The notes under the pieces: model-generated
What the model saw: the letters and a program-made list of their open reading frames with translations, nothing else
What the model was told of the DNA's origin: nothing
Databases searched by the model: none
Origin: an uncultured bacterium
GTDB lineage: Bacteria; Bacteroidota; Bacteroidia; Sphingobacteriales; Sphingobacteriaceae
DNA: 8,516 nt
Direction: 5' to 3'
NCBI GenBank assembly: GCA_903958995.1
Contig: CAJBVG010000264.1
Location: 1-8,516 of the forward strand
Shown here: piece after piece, positions 1 to 5,837 of the stretch
Numbering within the stretch: position 1 is the stretch's first letter
Layout: each line of letters begins with the position of its first letter
Translations under genes and position numbers: made by a program

Positions 1-1
1 A

Positions 2-226
2 AACATTTTTAATCCAAATGAATGTTTATTACTTTATAATAATAAACCACAATTATTAGAGGATACGAATTTTGTTTTTATTTGGGATCCTTGGTTTGCA
101 CCAATAGAAGGAAATTTGAATTTAGAAGAGTTGAAAAAATCAGATAGGTTAAAAGTGGACATTGTATTTAAGACTGTTGGAAGGAAAAAGGACACGTTGG
201 AATATATTGTATTTCGAAGAAAATAA
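2..226 (+). CDS. C-terminal fragment of an unrecognised protein
   Basis: An open frame enters from the left edge and runs 74 codons to a TAA at 224-226, so the start lies outside the window. The fragment begins NIFNPNECLLLYNN and ends EYIVFRRK. It is mixed polar and aromatic (IWDPWFAP in the middle), with a lysine-rich end and no transmembrane segment or recognisable domain. Codon use is ordinary for the window and an inverted repeat follows the stop directly, which supports a real gene end. The opposite strand is also open for 80 codons here (34-276), but that translation is low-complexity Ser/Phe/Asn and looks like a shadow. I do not recognise the family and assign no function. Confidence 0.6.
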   Translation, partial: NIFNPNECLLLYNNKPQLLEDTNFVFIWDPWFAPIEGNLNLEELKKSDRLKVDIVFKTVGRKKDTLEYIVFRRK

Positions 227-260
227 TTTTGGTGGCATGACTTAAGTGGTGCCACCAAAA
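227..260. terminator. Inverted repeat between convergent genes, possible bidirectional terminator
   Basis: TTTTGGTGGCA (227-237) and TGCCACCAAAA (250-260) form a perfect 11-bp stem with a 12-nt loop, starting immediately after the stop codon at 224-226. It lies between the plus-strand fragment and the minus-strand methyltransferase that ends at 307, where a shared terminator is expected. The T and A runs belong to the stem and no long separate U-tract follows, so it is not a textbook intrinsic terminator. A further A/T palindrome, CTTTTTTAAAAAAG at 277-290, may contribute on either strand. Confidence 0.55.
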
Positions 261-306
261 AACTGCATTTATGCATCTTTTTTAAAAAAGTTGCATTTAT
301 TAAACT

Positions 307-1014
307 TTATCTTGAATAGAGCACAAAAACGGCAGGTCTTTTATGAAGTTCTGGTTTGTTTTCTCTCCAATCACCGATAGTCATAGTTTTTAGACTTTGG
401 TTTTCGCCAGTTATATCAACACCAATAGAAAGTGACGTTGTTGTTTTGCAATTTTTAACTACATCATCAAAAAGATGATTATTACGGAAAGGTGTTTCGA
501 TAAATATTTGTGTGATGTTATATTTTTCACTCACCATTTCTAAATCTTTGATGCGTTTGATGCGGTCTACTTTATCGATGGGAAGATAACCTACAAAAGT
601 AAATTGTTGACCGTTGAAACCTGCAGACATGAGCGCCATTAAAATTGATGATGGTCCAACAAAAGGGAACACTTCGATATTTCTTTTATGGGCTTCGCGA
701 ATGACCTCAGCACCAGGATCGGCAACTCCAGGGCAACCAGCTTCCGACATTAATCCGATCTCGTCGGTGTTGTCGAATAATTTAAAATACTGAGAAATGG
801 GTAATCTATCTTTTTTGCTGTGAAGCAAAATGGTTAAATCTTTTTGAGGGGTGCTGATTCCAATTTTCTTTAAATATGCGCGAGCTGTTTTTTCGTTTTC
901 TACAATAAAAACGGTTAAACGTTTTATGGTTTCAATAGCATCTTGAGGAAGAGTGTTTGTTATCGGGGCATCTTCATCGAGAGAAACAGGTATTAAATAC
1001 AGTCGCTTATTCAT
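307..1014 (-). CDS. RsmI-like SAM-dependent methyltransferase (tetrapyrrole methylase fold), short form
   Basis: This 235-residue cytoplasmic protein has the core signatures of the RsmI branch of the tetrapyrrole (corrin/porphyrin) methylase superfamily. They are MSEAGCPGVADPGAE at residues 89-103, GPSSILMAL at 120-128, GYLP at 142-145 and FIETPFRN at 171-178. Canonical RsmI 2'-O-methylates C1402 of 16S rRNA using SAM and is about 280 residues. This protein is shorter and lacks the N-terminal TPIGNLxD motif, having LYLIPVSLDEDA instead. It therefore belongs to the short RsmI-like subgroup, and its exact target is not proven by sequence. The start is the ATG at 1012-1014, with no Shine-Dalgarno sequence. 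It lies 23 bp downstream of the aminotransferase gene on the same strand and could be its operon partner. Confidence 0.85.
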   Translation of the reverse strand: MNKRLYLIPVSLDEDAPITNTLPQDAIETIKRLTVFIVENEKTARAYLKKIGISTPQKDLTILLHSKKDRLPISQYFKLFDNTDEIGLMSEAGCPGVADPGAEVIREAHKRNIEVFPFVGPSSILMALMSAGFNGQQFTFVGYLPIDKVDRIKRIKDLEMVSEKYNITQIFIETPFRNNHLFDDVVKNCKTTTSLSIGVDITGENQSLKTMTIGDWRENKPELHKRPAVFVLYSR

Positions 1015-1037
1015 AAAGGCAAAGCTAAGTAAATAGA

Positions 1038-2297
1038 TTAACTTAGTTGATCAACTGCATTTTTTAAGCGATCAAATGATGCTAAAATTGTTTCTTTATC
1101 GGCTGCTCCTACAGACATACGGTACCAGTCTGAACTTGACGATGCACCAAATGCAGTAAACGGAACCATAGCCAACTGAGCATGTGAAAGGATGTAAGAA
1201 GTAACATCCATACTGTTTTCAATTACTTTGCCTTCTGGGGTCTTCTTACCTTTAATCGCCACTTTTACGGTTAAGTAAATAGCACCCATAGGCTCAATAG
1301 AGTCGAAAGGGTAGTTATTATTTTTCAGGTTTTGGAAACCATCATGTAAGGCATCTAAACTTTCTTTGATTTTATTTTTAAATGGTCCCATGAAACCATC
1401 TATAGCAGGTTTATTTTTTAGGAAACCAGCAGTTGCAACTTGTTCGGCTTTAGGAGCCCAAGCGCCTACGTGGCCCAATATTGCTTTCATTTTATCAATA
1501 ATGTATTGTGGTCCGAACGACCAACCCACACGAACACCAGTTGCAGCGAAAGCTTTTGATATTCCATCCACATAAATAGTATAATCGCGTAATTCAGGAC
1601 GAAGATTAATAGGGTCAACGTGTTTATGGTTGCCAAAAGTTAATGTCCAATATACTTGATCATATAAAAGATAAAGAGGTTTTTCTCCTGCAGTACGACT
1701 TTTGTTTTCGGCGATAATTAAATCACAAATTTCTTCTAAATCTTTTTTGGTAAACATTGTACCAGTTGGATTTAAAGGACTACATAACGATAATAATTGT
1801 GCACCTTTTAAGTGAGGAGCAATTTCGGATGCACGAGGCATGAAATTATTATCTTGAGTAGTTTCCACCATAACGGCTTCGGCACCTACTAAATGGCAAT
1901 AGTGATTATTATTCCAAGACGGTACAGGGAATACTACTTTATCTCCTGGGTCTAATATTGTTCTGTATATAGCATAGATAAGCGGACGAGAACCACCTGC
2001 TACTAATATTTCATCGGTAGTGTATTCTAAGTTTCCGTTTTCTTTTAAGAAAGCACAAATAGATTCGCGAAGAGAAAACTCACCATTTGCTGGAGGGTAA
2101 TTTGTATAACCAGCTTTATATGCTTCAACTATTTTGGTCTCAAGGTCGGATGGGATTGGATAATGTTTAGGGTCAAAATCTCCAATGGTTAGGTTGCAAA
2201 TTTTTGCTCCCTTTCGTATCATTTCATTTACTTCATTTCCAATTTTGATAATCTCTGAGCCAATCAGAGTATCAGCCATTCTCGATACCTTTCCCAT
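1038..2297 (-). CDS. Class I/II PLP-dependent aminotransferase (fold type I)
   Basis: This 419-residue protein is a complete aspartate-aminotransferase-fold enzyme. It should transfer an amino group between an amino acid and a 2-oxo acid via pyridoxal phosphate in the cytoplasm. Visible landmarks are GGSRPLIYA near 101-109 for the PLP phosphate, W128 as the likely ring-stacking residue, and SPLNPTG at 173-179 with N176. D213 (YDQVY) should contact the pyridine nitrogen. GISKAFAATGVRVG at 245-258 carries the Schiff-base lysine K248, and R393 (WYRMSVG) should bind the substrate carboxylate. All catalytic positions are intact. Substrate specificity cannot be read from the sequence, although the PLNPTG and SKAFAATGxRxG motifs match the aspartate/aromatic group. 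The start is the ATG at 2295-2297. A MADTLIGSEI start at codon 7 is possible but less likely. Confidence 0.9.
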   Translation of the reverse strand: MGKVSRMADTLIGSEIIKIGNEVNEMIRKGAKICNLTIGDFDPKHYPIPSDLETKIVEAYKAGYTNYPPANGEFSLRESICAFLKENGNLEYTTDEILVAGGSRPLIYAIYRTILDPGDKVVFPVPSWNNNHYCHLVGAEAVMVETTQDNNFMPRASEIAPHLKGAQLLSLCSPLNPTGTMFTKKDLEEICDLIIAENKSRTAGEKPLYLLYDQVYWTLTFGNHKHVDPINLRPELRDYTIYVDGISKAFAATGVRVGWSFGPQYIIDKMKAILGHVGAWAPKAEQVATAGFLKNKPAIDGFMGPFKNKIKESLDALHDGFQNLKNNNYPFDSIEPMGAIYLTVKVAIKGKKTPEGKVIENSMDVTSYILSHAQLAMVPFTAFGASSSSDWYRMSVGAADKETILASFDRLKNAVDQLS

Positions 2298-2316
2298 GTT
2301 GTTGTGATTAATGTGC

Positions 2317-2324
2317 TAAAGATA
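2317..2324 (-). promoter_or_regulatory. Possible -7 box for the aminotransferase gene
   Basis: Read on the minus strand this is TATCTTTA, one base from the Bacteroidota -7 consensus TAnnTTTG, about 20 bp before the aminotransferase ATG. No convincing TTG -33 element is seen at the expected distance. If used, it would give a very short leader and make the aminotransferase-methyltransferase pair partly independent of the glycosyltransferase gene upstream. Confidence 0.3.
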
Positions 2325-2347
2325 ATGTATCTTGATTAAAATTAAAA

Positions 2348-3865
2348 TCAGTTCTTCAATTTGAAAACATAAAAGTTTTCCACCTTTCTGCTCAAGCTAA
2401 AGTACTTATTAATTCCTGTATGATTTATTGCTAAGGTGTCATTCGTATATAGGTAAGTAGCACCTCGGCGAATGGCGTTTTCTAATCGGCTTTCTGATCC
2501 TAAACTTTCATCTAAGTCGCTTAACGCATTAAACCCAAAACCCTTTTTCTCGAGGTGATAAAAGTAAATGCAACCAGAGATATCTGGACCAACAATACAA
2601 AGAGCATTGCTTGGGCTAGCAGATATAAGTGCAGATCGTGTTTCCAATTGATACAGTTCCATTGGAATGGCAGGATTTGTTTTTGTAAATCGAGAAGGGA
2701 TTATTCTTAATCCAGCTAGTATTGGTGATAAGATTAACATGGTAAGAAGAAATGCATTTGCATTTTTTCTCAAAGAAACATTCTTCACGCCATAAGCAAC
2801 CATTAGGAACAGCACAGGCAAATAAGGCATCATGTAATAGGAATGCACATTCATTTGAGCTAGCTCTATAATGTGGTATGTGATAAGGGAGATAGTCCAA
2901 ATGAGCATTGGCAGAAACCATTTCGATTTCCAGAATCTATTTTTAAAAAAGTAATAAATCGAAATTAGAAAAAGGATAAATGACGCGTAGTTTAAAAGTA
3001 AATCGGGAAGGTCGCTTATTAAATTTTGAGTGATGGTTGACAGTCCTTTATGCCAATCGCTTTCGGGTTTAAAGGTGATGCCAAAATCTTCTAGTCCTGT
3101 TGATTTGATTAGGGCTACTGATCTGCGATACCAAAGCAAAGGAATGGCACATGCGGTAATTCCGAAAATCACTAATGCAATAATTTTCTTTTTAGCGACA
3201 TCAATATTCAATAATATATAAGGTGCGATAAAGAAACCGACTGCTAGAAATTGGAGTTTGGTTAAACCGGCGAGGGTTAGAAGAAGTAGTGCTAATATAT
3301 ATTGGGTAATTGGTTCCCGATAGCTATCGGGATGGTGACTGGTAACTGGAATATTAGAGCCACCGAACCATTTTAAGAAGTAGTATAAGCCCCAAACGGA
3401 ACTGCCAAGTGCAAGGATATCGGGTAGGGCGCTAAATCCGAAGTAGTAAAGATCGGGACTAAAGGTATAGGCTAGGGCAGCGAAACCTGCTGCGATATCG
3501 TGTTTGAGTAATAATCTGCTTAGGAGAAACATTCCGATAGCACCCCAAAAGGTAATGAGGAGAGAAACTAAACGGTGCACCCAATTATGTAGGCCGAAAG
3601 TTTTATAGCCCAAGGCTACTATATATTCATAAGAAGGGAATTGCATACCGGTAACTCCATTGCTATCTAGACGACGATCAACTCGAGGATTCATAATGTC
3701 CATATCTTCTTGATAGAAGTTACGAGCGACGGCAAGGGTATTGCATTGGCGCCACACATGAACGCTTCGAGGACCAAGGTTAATAAAGGGTAAATGAGAG
3801 ATTGCACTAATGATAAGGGCAAAAATCACTATACGAGTACCAGAAAGCCATTTACTTGTCGACAT
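2348..3865 (-). CDS. Multi-spanning GT-C glycosyltransferase (GT39/ArnT/PMT-like)
   Basis: This 505-residue integral membrane protein probably moves a sugar from a polyprenyl-phosphate donor onto an acceptor on the periplasmic face of the inner membrane. An N-terminal hydrophobic segment (residues 11-30) is followed by a loop with HVWRQCNTLAVARNF (36-50) and FPSYEYIVALGY (76-87), which I recognise as typical of Bacteroidota GT39-type proteins. Further hydrophobic stretches lie near 97-120, 124-145, 147-167, 188-220, 227-246, 293-308, 315-332, 345-360 and 371-388. A soluble C-terminal part of about 115 residues follows. Donor, acceptor and pathway cannot be inferred, because no other surface-polysaccharide genes are nearby. 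Residues 172-184 (IPVTSHHPDSYRE), in a loop between two membrane segments, are encoded by short dispersed repeats and look like an in-frame insertion. The start is the ATG at 3863-3865, with no Shine-Dalgarno sequence. Confidence 0.8.
   Translation of the reverse strand: MSTSKWLSGTRIVIFALIISAISHLPFINLGPRSVHVWRQCNTLAVARNFYQEDMDIMNPRVDRRLDSNGVTGMQFPSYEYIVALGYKTFGLHNWVHRLVSLLITFWGAIGMFLLSRLLLKHDIAAGFAALAYTFSPDLYYFGFSALPDILALGSSVWGLYYFLKWFGGSNIPVTSHHPDSYREPITQYILALLLLTLAGLTKLQFLAVGFFIAPYILLNIDVAKKKIIALVIFGITACAIPLLWYRRSVALIKSTGLEDFGITFKPESDWHKGLSTITQNLISDLPDLLLNYASFILFLISIYYFFKNRFWKSKWFLPMLIWTISLITYHIIELAQMNVHSYYMMPYLPVLFLMVAYGVKNVSLRKNANAFLLTMLILSPILAGLRIIPSRFTKTNPAIPMELYQLETRSALISASPSNALCIVGPDISGCIYFYHLEKKGFGFNALSDLDESLGSESRLENAIRRGATYLYTNDTLAINHTGINKYFSLSRKVENFYVFKLKN
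3315..3350. repeat. Composite short repeat inside the glycosyltransferase gene: palindrome plus heptamers
   Basis: TCCCGATAGCTATCGGGA at 3315-3332 is a perfect palindrome with 9-bp arms. It is followed directly by the heptamers ATGGTGA (3332-3338) and CTGGTAA (3339-3345), then CTGGA. The string GTGACTGGTAACTGG (3336-3350 region) recurs exactly in the frr-mqnD spacer (8091-8105). The element is translated in frame as part of a loop between membrane segments. From memory, similar short palindromes are dispersed in many Bacteroidota genomes. Confidence 0.8.
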
Positions 3866-3907
3866 AGGCTACTAAAATAAGGTTTAAAAAATAATTTCCA
3901 TTACTTG

Positions 3908-3947
3908 TCCCGTCTAATACGGGATTTCCACATATTCTTTCGGAAAT
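3908..3947. other. Two small hairpins in the divergent glycosyltransferase-rplM intergenic region
   Basis: TCCCGT (3908-3913) pairs with ACGGGA (3919-3924) across a 5-nt loop. ATTTCC (3924-3929) pairs with GGAAAT (3942-3947). Both lie upstream of the rplM -7 box, so they are probably not in the rplM transcript. They could be a decayed dispersed palindrome, since the TCCCG...CGGGA ends match the one inside the glycosyltransferase gene, or they could be part of the leader of the minus-strand gene. Otherwise the 189-bp region (3866-4054) holds only the rplM promoter and leader. Confidence 0.5.
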
Positions 3948-3984
3948 ATCTGTTGCAAAGCATGGTAATTAAAAATATTTCGCT

Positions 3985-3992
3985 TATCTTTG
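3985..3992 (+). promoter_or_regulatory. -7 promoter box for the rplM operon
   Basis: TATCTTTG is an exact match to TAnnTTTG, the -7 element recognised by the Bacteroidota primary sigma factor. It sits 62 bp before the rplM ATG, in the only intergenic space ahead of the ribosomal block. A TTG at the usual -33 distance is not evident; the nearest, 3953-3955, is too far away. Transcription would begin near 3997, leaving a leader of roughly 58 nt. Confidence 0.65.
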
Positions 3993-3994
3993 CC

Positions 3995-4018
3995 CTCCCT
4001 TATATAGGTATATGGGGG
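3995..4018 (+). promoter_or_regulatory. Hairpin at the 5' end of the rplM leader
   Basis: CTCCC (3995-3999) pairs with GGGGG (4014-4018), including one wobble. After a T-T mismatch, TATA (4001-4004) pairs with TATA (4009-4012) around the 4-nt loop TAGG. The stem would occupy the very beginning of the predicted transcript. It could protect the mRNA or bind a ribosomal protein for feedback control, but nothing here shows which. Confidence 0.4.
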
Positions 4019-4054
4019 ATAAATCAATAAAAATCAATTAATTAATTATTATCA

Positions 4055-4495
4055 ATGAATACGTTAAGTTACAAAACTGTCTCTGCTAACAGCAAAACTG
4101 TTACGAAGGAATGGGTCGTAATCGACGCCAACACAGAGATTTTGGGGCGCCTAAGCTCTAAGATAGCTTTTATCTTAAGAGGCAAACACAAGGCTAATTT
4201 CACCCCACACGTAGACTGCGGTGATAACGTTATCGTTATCAATGCAGAAAAGGTTAGGTTTACAGGAAACAAATTCACTCAGAAAGAGTATGTTTCGTAC
4301 ACTGGTTACCCTGGAGGTCAACGCTTTATTTCCCCAAAGGATTTAATGGCTAAGCATCCAACACGTGTGGTAGAGAAAGCGGTACGCGGTATGCTTCCTA
4401 AGAATAAGCTAGGAAATGCTATTTTCAAGAATTTATATGTGTATGCTGGTGGAGAACATCCACATGCGGCACAGAGTCCTAAAACCATTAAATAA
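4055..4495 (+). CDS. rplM: 50S ribosomal protein L13
   Basis: This 146-residue protein (E. coli L13 is 142) is a large-subunit protein that binds 23S rRNA early in assembly. Recognisable conserved blocks are KEWVVIDA at 18-25, LGRLSSKIA at 30-38, LRGKHKANFTPHVDCGDNVI at 41-60, INAEKVRFTG at 62-71, TGYPGGQR at 83-90 and EKAVRGMLPKNKLG at 107-120. The C-terminal YAGGEHPHAAQSPK stretch is also conserved. The roughly 10 extra N-terminal residues (MNTLSYKTVSAN) are usual in Bacteroidota. The ATG at 4055 follows AT-rich sequence without a Shine-Dalgarno motif. It is the first gene of the translation block and is followed by rpsI after 8 bp, the near-universal rplM-rpsI pairing. Confidence 0.98.
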   Translation: MNTLSYKTVSANSKTVTKEWVVIDANTEILGRLSSKIAFILRGKHKANFTPHVDCGDNVIVINAEKVRFTGNKFTQKEYVSYTGYPGGQRFISPKDLMAKHPTRVVEKAVRGMLPKNKLGNAIFKNLYVYAGGEHPHAAQSPKTIK

Positions 4496-4503
4496 CCAAG
4501 AAG

Positions 4504-4887
4504 ATGACAGTAAATACATCAGGAAGAAGAAAGACTGCTGTTGCCCGCATTTATCTATCTGAAGGAAGCGGAAACATCCTTGTAAACGGCAGAGATTATA
4601 AAGAATACTTTCCAACATTACCATTGCAATTTATCGTTAACCAATCCTTACAAGTTGCAGACATGTTAGGTCAATTCGATATTAAAGCGAATGTTGATGG
4701 AGGAGGTATTAAAGGACAAGCTGAAGCAGTTCGCTTGGCTATTGCAAAGGCAATCCTTGAAAAGGATCCAGAAAAACGTTCGGCGTTAAAAGCGAAGAGC
4801 TTATTAACCCGCGATGGTCGTATGGTAGAACGTAAGAAACCAGGACGTCGTAAAGCGAGAAAAAGATTTCAATTTAGTAAACGTTAA
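4504..4887 (+). CDS. rpsI: 30S ribosomal protein S9
   Basis: This 127-residue small-subunit protein has a C-terminal tail that reaches into the decoding centre and touches P-site tRNA. The sequence shows the N-terminal SGRRKTAVARIYL (6-18) and VNGRDYKEYFP (27-37). GGGIKGQAEAVRLAIAKAIL (66-85) is the family signature. The basic tail runs from LLTRDGRMVERKK (100-112) to the invariant QFSKR end. Length and motifs are standard and nothing is missing. It is translated immediately after rplM (8-bp gap) and is very likely co-transcribed with it. The stop is at 4885-4887, 20 bp before rpsB. Confidence 0.98.
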   Translation: MTVNTSGRRKTAVARIYLSEGSGNILVNGRDYKEYFPTLPLQFIVNQSLQVADMLGQFDIKANVDGGGIKGQAEAVRLAIAKAILEKDPEKRSALKAKSLLTRDGRMVERKKPGRRKARKRFQFSKR

Positions 4888-4892
4888 TTTTT

Positions 4893-4897
4893 GGAGG
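4893..4897 (+). promoter_or_regulatory. Strong Shine-Dalgarno sequence of rpsB
   Basis: GGAGG sits 10 nt before the rpsB ATG at 4908, inside the 20-bp rpsI-rpsB gap. No other gene here has a comparable motif: rplM, rpsI, tsf, pyrH, frr and mqnD all start behind A-rich sequence. Bacteroidota generally do not use Shine-Dalgarno pairing, so this site stands out. Confidence 0.7.
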
Positions 4898-4907
4898 ACC
4901 TTAAACA

Positions 4908-5747
4908 ATGGCACGTACATCATATCAAGACTTATTAGACGCTGGTGTTCACTTCGGACACTTAACGCGCAAATGGAATCCAAAAATGGCTCCTTATATT
5001 TTTATGGAGAAGAATGGGATTCATATTATCGATTTGAATAAAACATTAGTAAAAGTTGAAGAAGCTTCTGCTGCAATTAAACAAATCGTAAAATCAGGAA
5101 GAAAAGTATTGTTTGTAGCTACAAAGAAACAAGCAAAAGATATCGTTGCTGAACACGCAAAAAGAGTAAACATGCCTTTCGTAACAGAAAGATGGTTAGG
5201 TGGTATGTTAACAAACTTTGCTACAGTTCGCAAGTCAATTAAGAAGATGTCAAACATCGACAAAATGGCTAAAGACGGTACTTTCGAAATTCTTTCAAAA
5301 AAAGAGAAATTAATGATCACTCGTGATCGTATTAAATTAGAAAGAGTGTTAGGTGGTATTGCTGATTTAAATCGCTTACCAGCAGCATTGTTCATAATTG
5401 ATGTTAAGAAAGAGCACATTGCTGTAACTGAAGCATTGAAATTGAACATCCCTACATTCGCTATGGTTGATACGAACTCAGATCCAACGGATATTGATTT
5501 CGCAATTCCAGCAAACGATGACGCTACAAAATCTATCTCTTTAATTACAGGTATCATTACCAAAGCAATTGAAGAAGGATTAGAAGAGCGTAAACGCGAG
5601 CGTGAAGAAGATGCTGAAAAAGAAGGAGCAGCAGCAAAGATTGCAGCTGAAACAGCAGAAACTACAGAGAAATCTGCAGATAAAGCAACTGACAAATCAG
5701 CACCAAGAAAAAGAAAATCAGAATCAACAGAGAAATCTGCTGAATAA
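4908..5747 (+). CDS. rpsB: 30S ribosomal protein S2, with a long charged C-terminal tail
   Basis: This 279-residue small-subunit protein joins late in 30S assembly. Conserved S2 segments are LLDAGVHFGHLTRKWNPKM (9-27), NGIHIIDLNKT (36-46), LFVATKKQAKDIV (68-80), ERWLGGMLTNF (94-104), LERVLGGI (144-151) and PTFAMVDTNSDP (182-193). DFAIPANDDA lies at 197-206. The globular domain ends near residue 225, where bacterial S2 usually stops or has a short tail. The remaining roughly 55 residues are a low-complexity Glu/Lys/Ala/Ser/Thr tail, probably disordered, with the motif TEKSA twice. These two copies are encoded by the exact 14-mer ACAGAGAAATCTGC at 5664-5677 and 5727-5740. rpsB precedes tsf, the usual bacterial order, but a terminator-like hairpin separates them. 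Confidence 0.97.
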   Translation: MARTSYQDLLDAGVHFGHLTRKWNPKMAPYIFMEKNGIHIIDLNKTLVKVEEASAAIKQIVKSGRKVLFVATKKQAKDIVAEHAKRVNMPFVTERWLGGMLTNFATVRKSIKKMSNIDKMAKDGTFEILSKKEKLMITRDRIKLERVLGGIADLNRLPAALFIIDVKKEHIAVTEALKLNIPTFAMVDTNSDPTDIDFAIPANDDATKSISLITGIITKAIEEGLEERKREREEDAEKEGAAAKIAAETAETTEKSADKATDKSAPRKRKSESTEKSAE

Positions 5748-5753
5748 TTAATC

Positions 5754-5811
5754 AAAGGTTAAAAGTAGTGGCATTTGATGATCAGGTGCGGCTCACTTTT
5801 AACCTTTTTTT
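5754..5811 (+). terminator. Intrinsic terminator or attenuator between rpsB and tsf
   Basis: AAAGGTTAAAAGT (5754-5766) pairs perfectly with ACTTTTAACCTTT (5795-5807) over 13 bp, and a run of seven T (5805-5811) closes it. The 28-nt loop contains the palindrome TGATCA. It begins 6 bp after the rpsB stop. Because no clear promoter lies between it and tsf, partial read-through is the simplest reading, giving different S2 and EF-Ts levels. An attenuator is also known between rpsB and tsf in E. coli. Confidence 0.8.
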
Positions 5812-5837
5812 CAAACAAAAAATTTATAAAAAATATT

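Noticed and set aside
34..276. Minus-strand 80-codon open frame at the left edge
   Set aside because: It overlaps the hairpin and an opposite-strand frame that ends cleanly at 226. Its composition is low-complexity and no homology is recognisable.
2616..2921. Minus-strand 101-codon frame inside the glycosyltransferase gene
   Set aside because: It is an alternative frame within a well-supported membrane protein gene. It is Cys/His-rich, with no domain, and was judged a shadow.
5021..5755. Long open frame of 244 codons antisense to rpsB
   Set aside because: The translation is Ser/Phe/Ala-rich, with no recognisable motif, and lies wholly opposite a certain ribosomal gene. It is a codon-bias shadow.
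5775..5837. TTG-initiated 21-residue N-terminal extension of tsf
   Set aside because: It would be encoded by the loop and arm of the rpsB-tsf terminator and is not part of known EF-Ts. The ATG at 5838 gives the normal N-terminus.
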